From: Candidatus Minthenecus merdequi
Lineage (GTDB): Bacteria > Bacteroidota > Bacteroidia > Bacteroidales > Paludibacteraceae
Assembly (NCBI GenBank): GCA_018064385.1
Contig: JAGHVI010000187.1
Location: forward strand, 1-6,423
Direction: 5' to 3'
DNA: 6,423 nt
In this document: positions 5,650 to 6,423 of the stretch, piece by piece
Numbering within the stretch: the first letter of the stretch is position 1
How the letters are laid out: each line of letters starts with the position of its first letter
Notes under the pieces: model-generated
Told to the model about the DNA's origin: nothing
The model's database searches: none
Seen by the model: only the letters and a program-made list of their open reading frames with translations
Position numbers and translations under genes: made by a program

Positions 5650-6288
5650 ATGCGCTATAAGAATTATATATTTGATCAAGGCAATGTTATTCTCAACATC
5701 AATCCTCAGTTAAGTCTTGATGCTTTTTCGCAGATCCTTCCTGATTCAGCCGAAAATTCAGCACCAATAACAGCTGCTGATTTGCTTGGGGGTGCAGTAG
5801 GTACAATCGTTGGAGATTTCCAGGTTGGCAGAATCACAACTGAACATTTTATTGATAAACTTCTTCCGTCTATGCGTCTGGGTGTAACACGAAAACAACT
5901 TCTTGATGCATGGAACGCTCTTATCCTTGATGTTCCGCAGCAAAGGCGTGACGCTCTTCTGCGTCTTCGTGCTTCTGGCGCACGCACTTATATGCTTTCA
6001 AACACCAATGATGCACATATGGAGCGTATTTATGAGAAGTGCTTCGGAGGGTGTCGTGATAATATGCTTGAATACTTTGACGACCTTTTTCTTTCGAACG
6101 AAATGCACCTTGCCAAACCTGACCCTGAGATTTTCAATGAGCTTATCTGTAGAACAGGAATAAATCCTGCAGAGAGCATTTTCGTTGATGATTTGCAGAA
6201 AAATCTTGACACTGCCTCTGCTCTTGGATTTCACACATTACTCTCAACAGGTGATTATTGGATTCACAAACTTTTCGAGAATTATTAG
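5650..6288 (+). CDS. HAD-superfamily phosphatase (YihX-like)
   Basis: This 212-residue protein has all four HAD motifs. Motif I is FDQGNVIL with nucleophile Asp9; the residue two after it is Gly, not Asp, as in YihX-type enzymes (FDLGNV). Motif II is MLSNTN with Ser117. Motif III is Lys156 in LAKPDPEIF. Motif IV is IFVDDLQKN with Asp180 and Asp181. A helical cap region (about residues 15-90) lies between motifs I and II. The size and the SNTN, KPDPEIF and VDD segments match cytosolic sugar-phosphate or nucleotide phosphatases, but the substrate cannot be read from sequence. E. coli YihX removes phosphate from alpha-glucose 1-phosphate. The start at 5650 gives a compact N-terminus six residues before the motif I strand. 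It lies 5 bases after cvpA and is probably co-transcribed. No terminator is obvious downstream. The stop is TAG. Confidence 0.9.
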   Translation: MRYKNYIFDQGNVILNINPQLSLDAFSQILPDSAENSAPITAADLLGGAVGTIVGDFQVGRITTEHFIDKLLPSMRLGVTRKQLLDAWNALILDVPQQRRDALLRLRASGARTYMLSNTNDAHMERIYEKCFGGCRDNMLEYFDDLFLSNEMHLAKPDPEIFNELICRTGINPAESIFVDDLQKNLDTASALGFHTLLSTGDYWIHKLFENY

Positions 6289-6327
6289 GGTGGTTCTATT
6301 AATTATGTTTGTATGTTATATCAGAGG

Positions 6328-6423
6328 ATGTTCCAAAATTGGACGCTTTTGAATTTATTTTTGCATCTTGCTGCTTGTCAGTCGGTCACAATGCCCGCAT
6401 TGCTCCCTTCTTTCGCACAGCAA
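6328..6423. repeat. Partial palindromic intergenic repeat, cut by the window edge
   Basis: Several nested inverted repeats occur here: TCCAA/TTGGA (6332-6343, 2-base spacer), CAATGC/GCATTG (6389-6402, 2-base spacer) and TTGCTG (6368-6373) with CAGCAA (6418-6423), the last reaching the final base. The outer pair suggests a larger stem that continues beyond the window. Both strands are open across it: a plus-strand frame from ATG 6328 (or 6313) runs to the edge, encoding MFQNWTLLNLFLHLAACQSV and onward, and a minus-strand frame enters from the edge and stops at 6357-6355. Dual open frames over a palindrome fit a dispersed repeat that is easily mis-called as a small gene. From memory, similar sequence occurs repeatedly in Bacteroidales, but I cannot verify that here. 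Confidence 0.45.

Noticed and set aside
5650..5700. HAD motif I with Gly instead of Asp two residues after the nucleophile, suggesting an inactive enzyme
   Set aside because: The same Gly occurs in active YihX-type phosphatases (FDLGNV), so this is not evidence of loss of function.
6332..6362. Possible terminator after the HAD gene (TCCAA/TTGGA followed by T-rich DNA)
   Set aside because: The stem is only 5 bp with a 2-base loop and the T-rich run starts several bases away, too weak for an intrinsic terminator.
6356..6363. TATTTTTG, a perfect TAnnTTTG -7 box near the 3' edge
   Set aside because: No TTTG-like -33 element lies 19-21 bp upstream (CCAA is found there), and the box falls inside the probable repeat in T-rich DNA.

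Overview
The window looks like chromosomal core sequence from a member of the Bacteroidota, most likely Bacteroidales. Three things point there. The protein sequences match Bacteroidota forms: a short NusA of 418 residues, an IF-2 with a long Glu/Arg/Lys-rich N-terminal region carrying repeated KVVGKIDL motifs, and RimP and CvpA homologues of the usual size. The gene starts lack Shine-Dalgarno sequences and are preceded by A/T-rich DNA. The best promoter matches the Bacteroidota sigma factor pattern (TTTG, 19 bp, TAnnTTTG). I cannot name the genus from sequence alone.

Layout. Bases 1-219 hold no gene I can support. A strong Bacteroidota promoter (220-250) is followed by a terminator-like hairpin inside the predicted leader (269-302). 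Then come three co-directional genes: rimP (322-780), nusA (786-2042) and infB (2077-4998). A very good intrinsic terminator (5004-5045) ends that operon. It is directly followed by a 55-bp segment bounded by perfect 10-bp inverted repeats (5046-5100) and a near-consensus promoter placed so close to the next gene that its transcript may be leaderless. The second unit is a CvpA-family membrane protein gene (5144-5644) and a HAD-superfamily phosphatase gene (5650-6288), separated by 5 bp. The last 100 or so bases contain nested inverted repeats cut by the window edge, which look like part of a dispersed intergenic repeat.

How the genes work together. RimP matures the 30S subunit, NusA controls pausing, termination and antitermination by RNA polymerase, and IF-2 delivers initiator tRNA to the 30S subunit. 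This is the widely conserved rimP-nusA-infB operon linking transcription to translation initiation. The CvpA and HAD genes appear to be a separate transcription unit.

Nothing here is an obvious new biological system. The most interesting points are regulatory: the leader hairpin, which buries a perfect AAGGAGGT in a genome context that otherwise ignores Shine-Dalgarno sequences; the possible leaderless start of cvpA; the inverted-repeat element between the two units; the repeated short motif in the IF-2 linker; and the repeat at the 3' edge.
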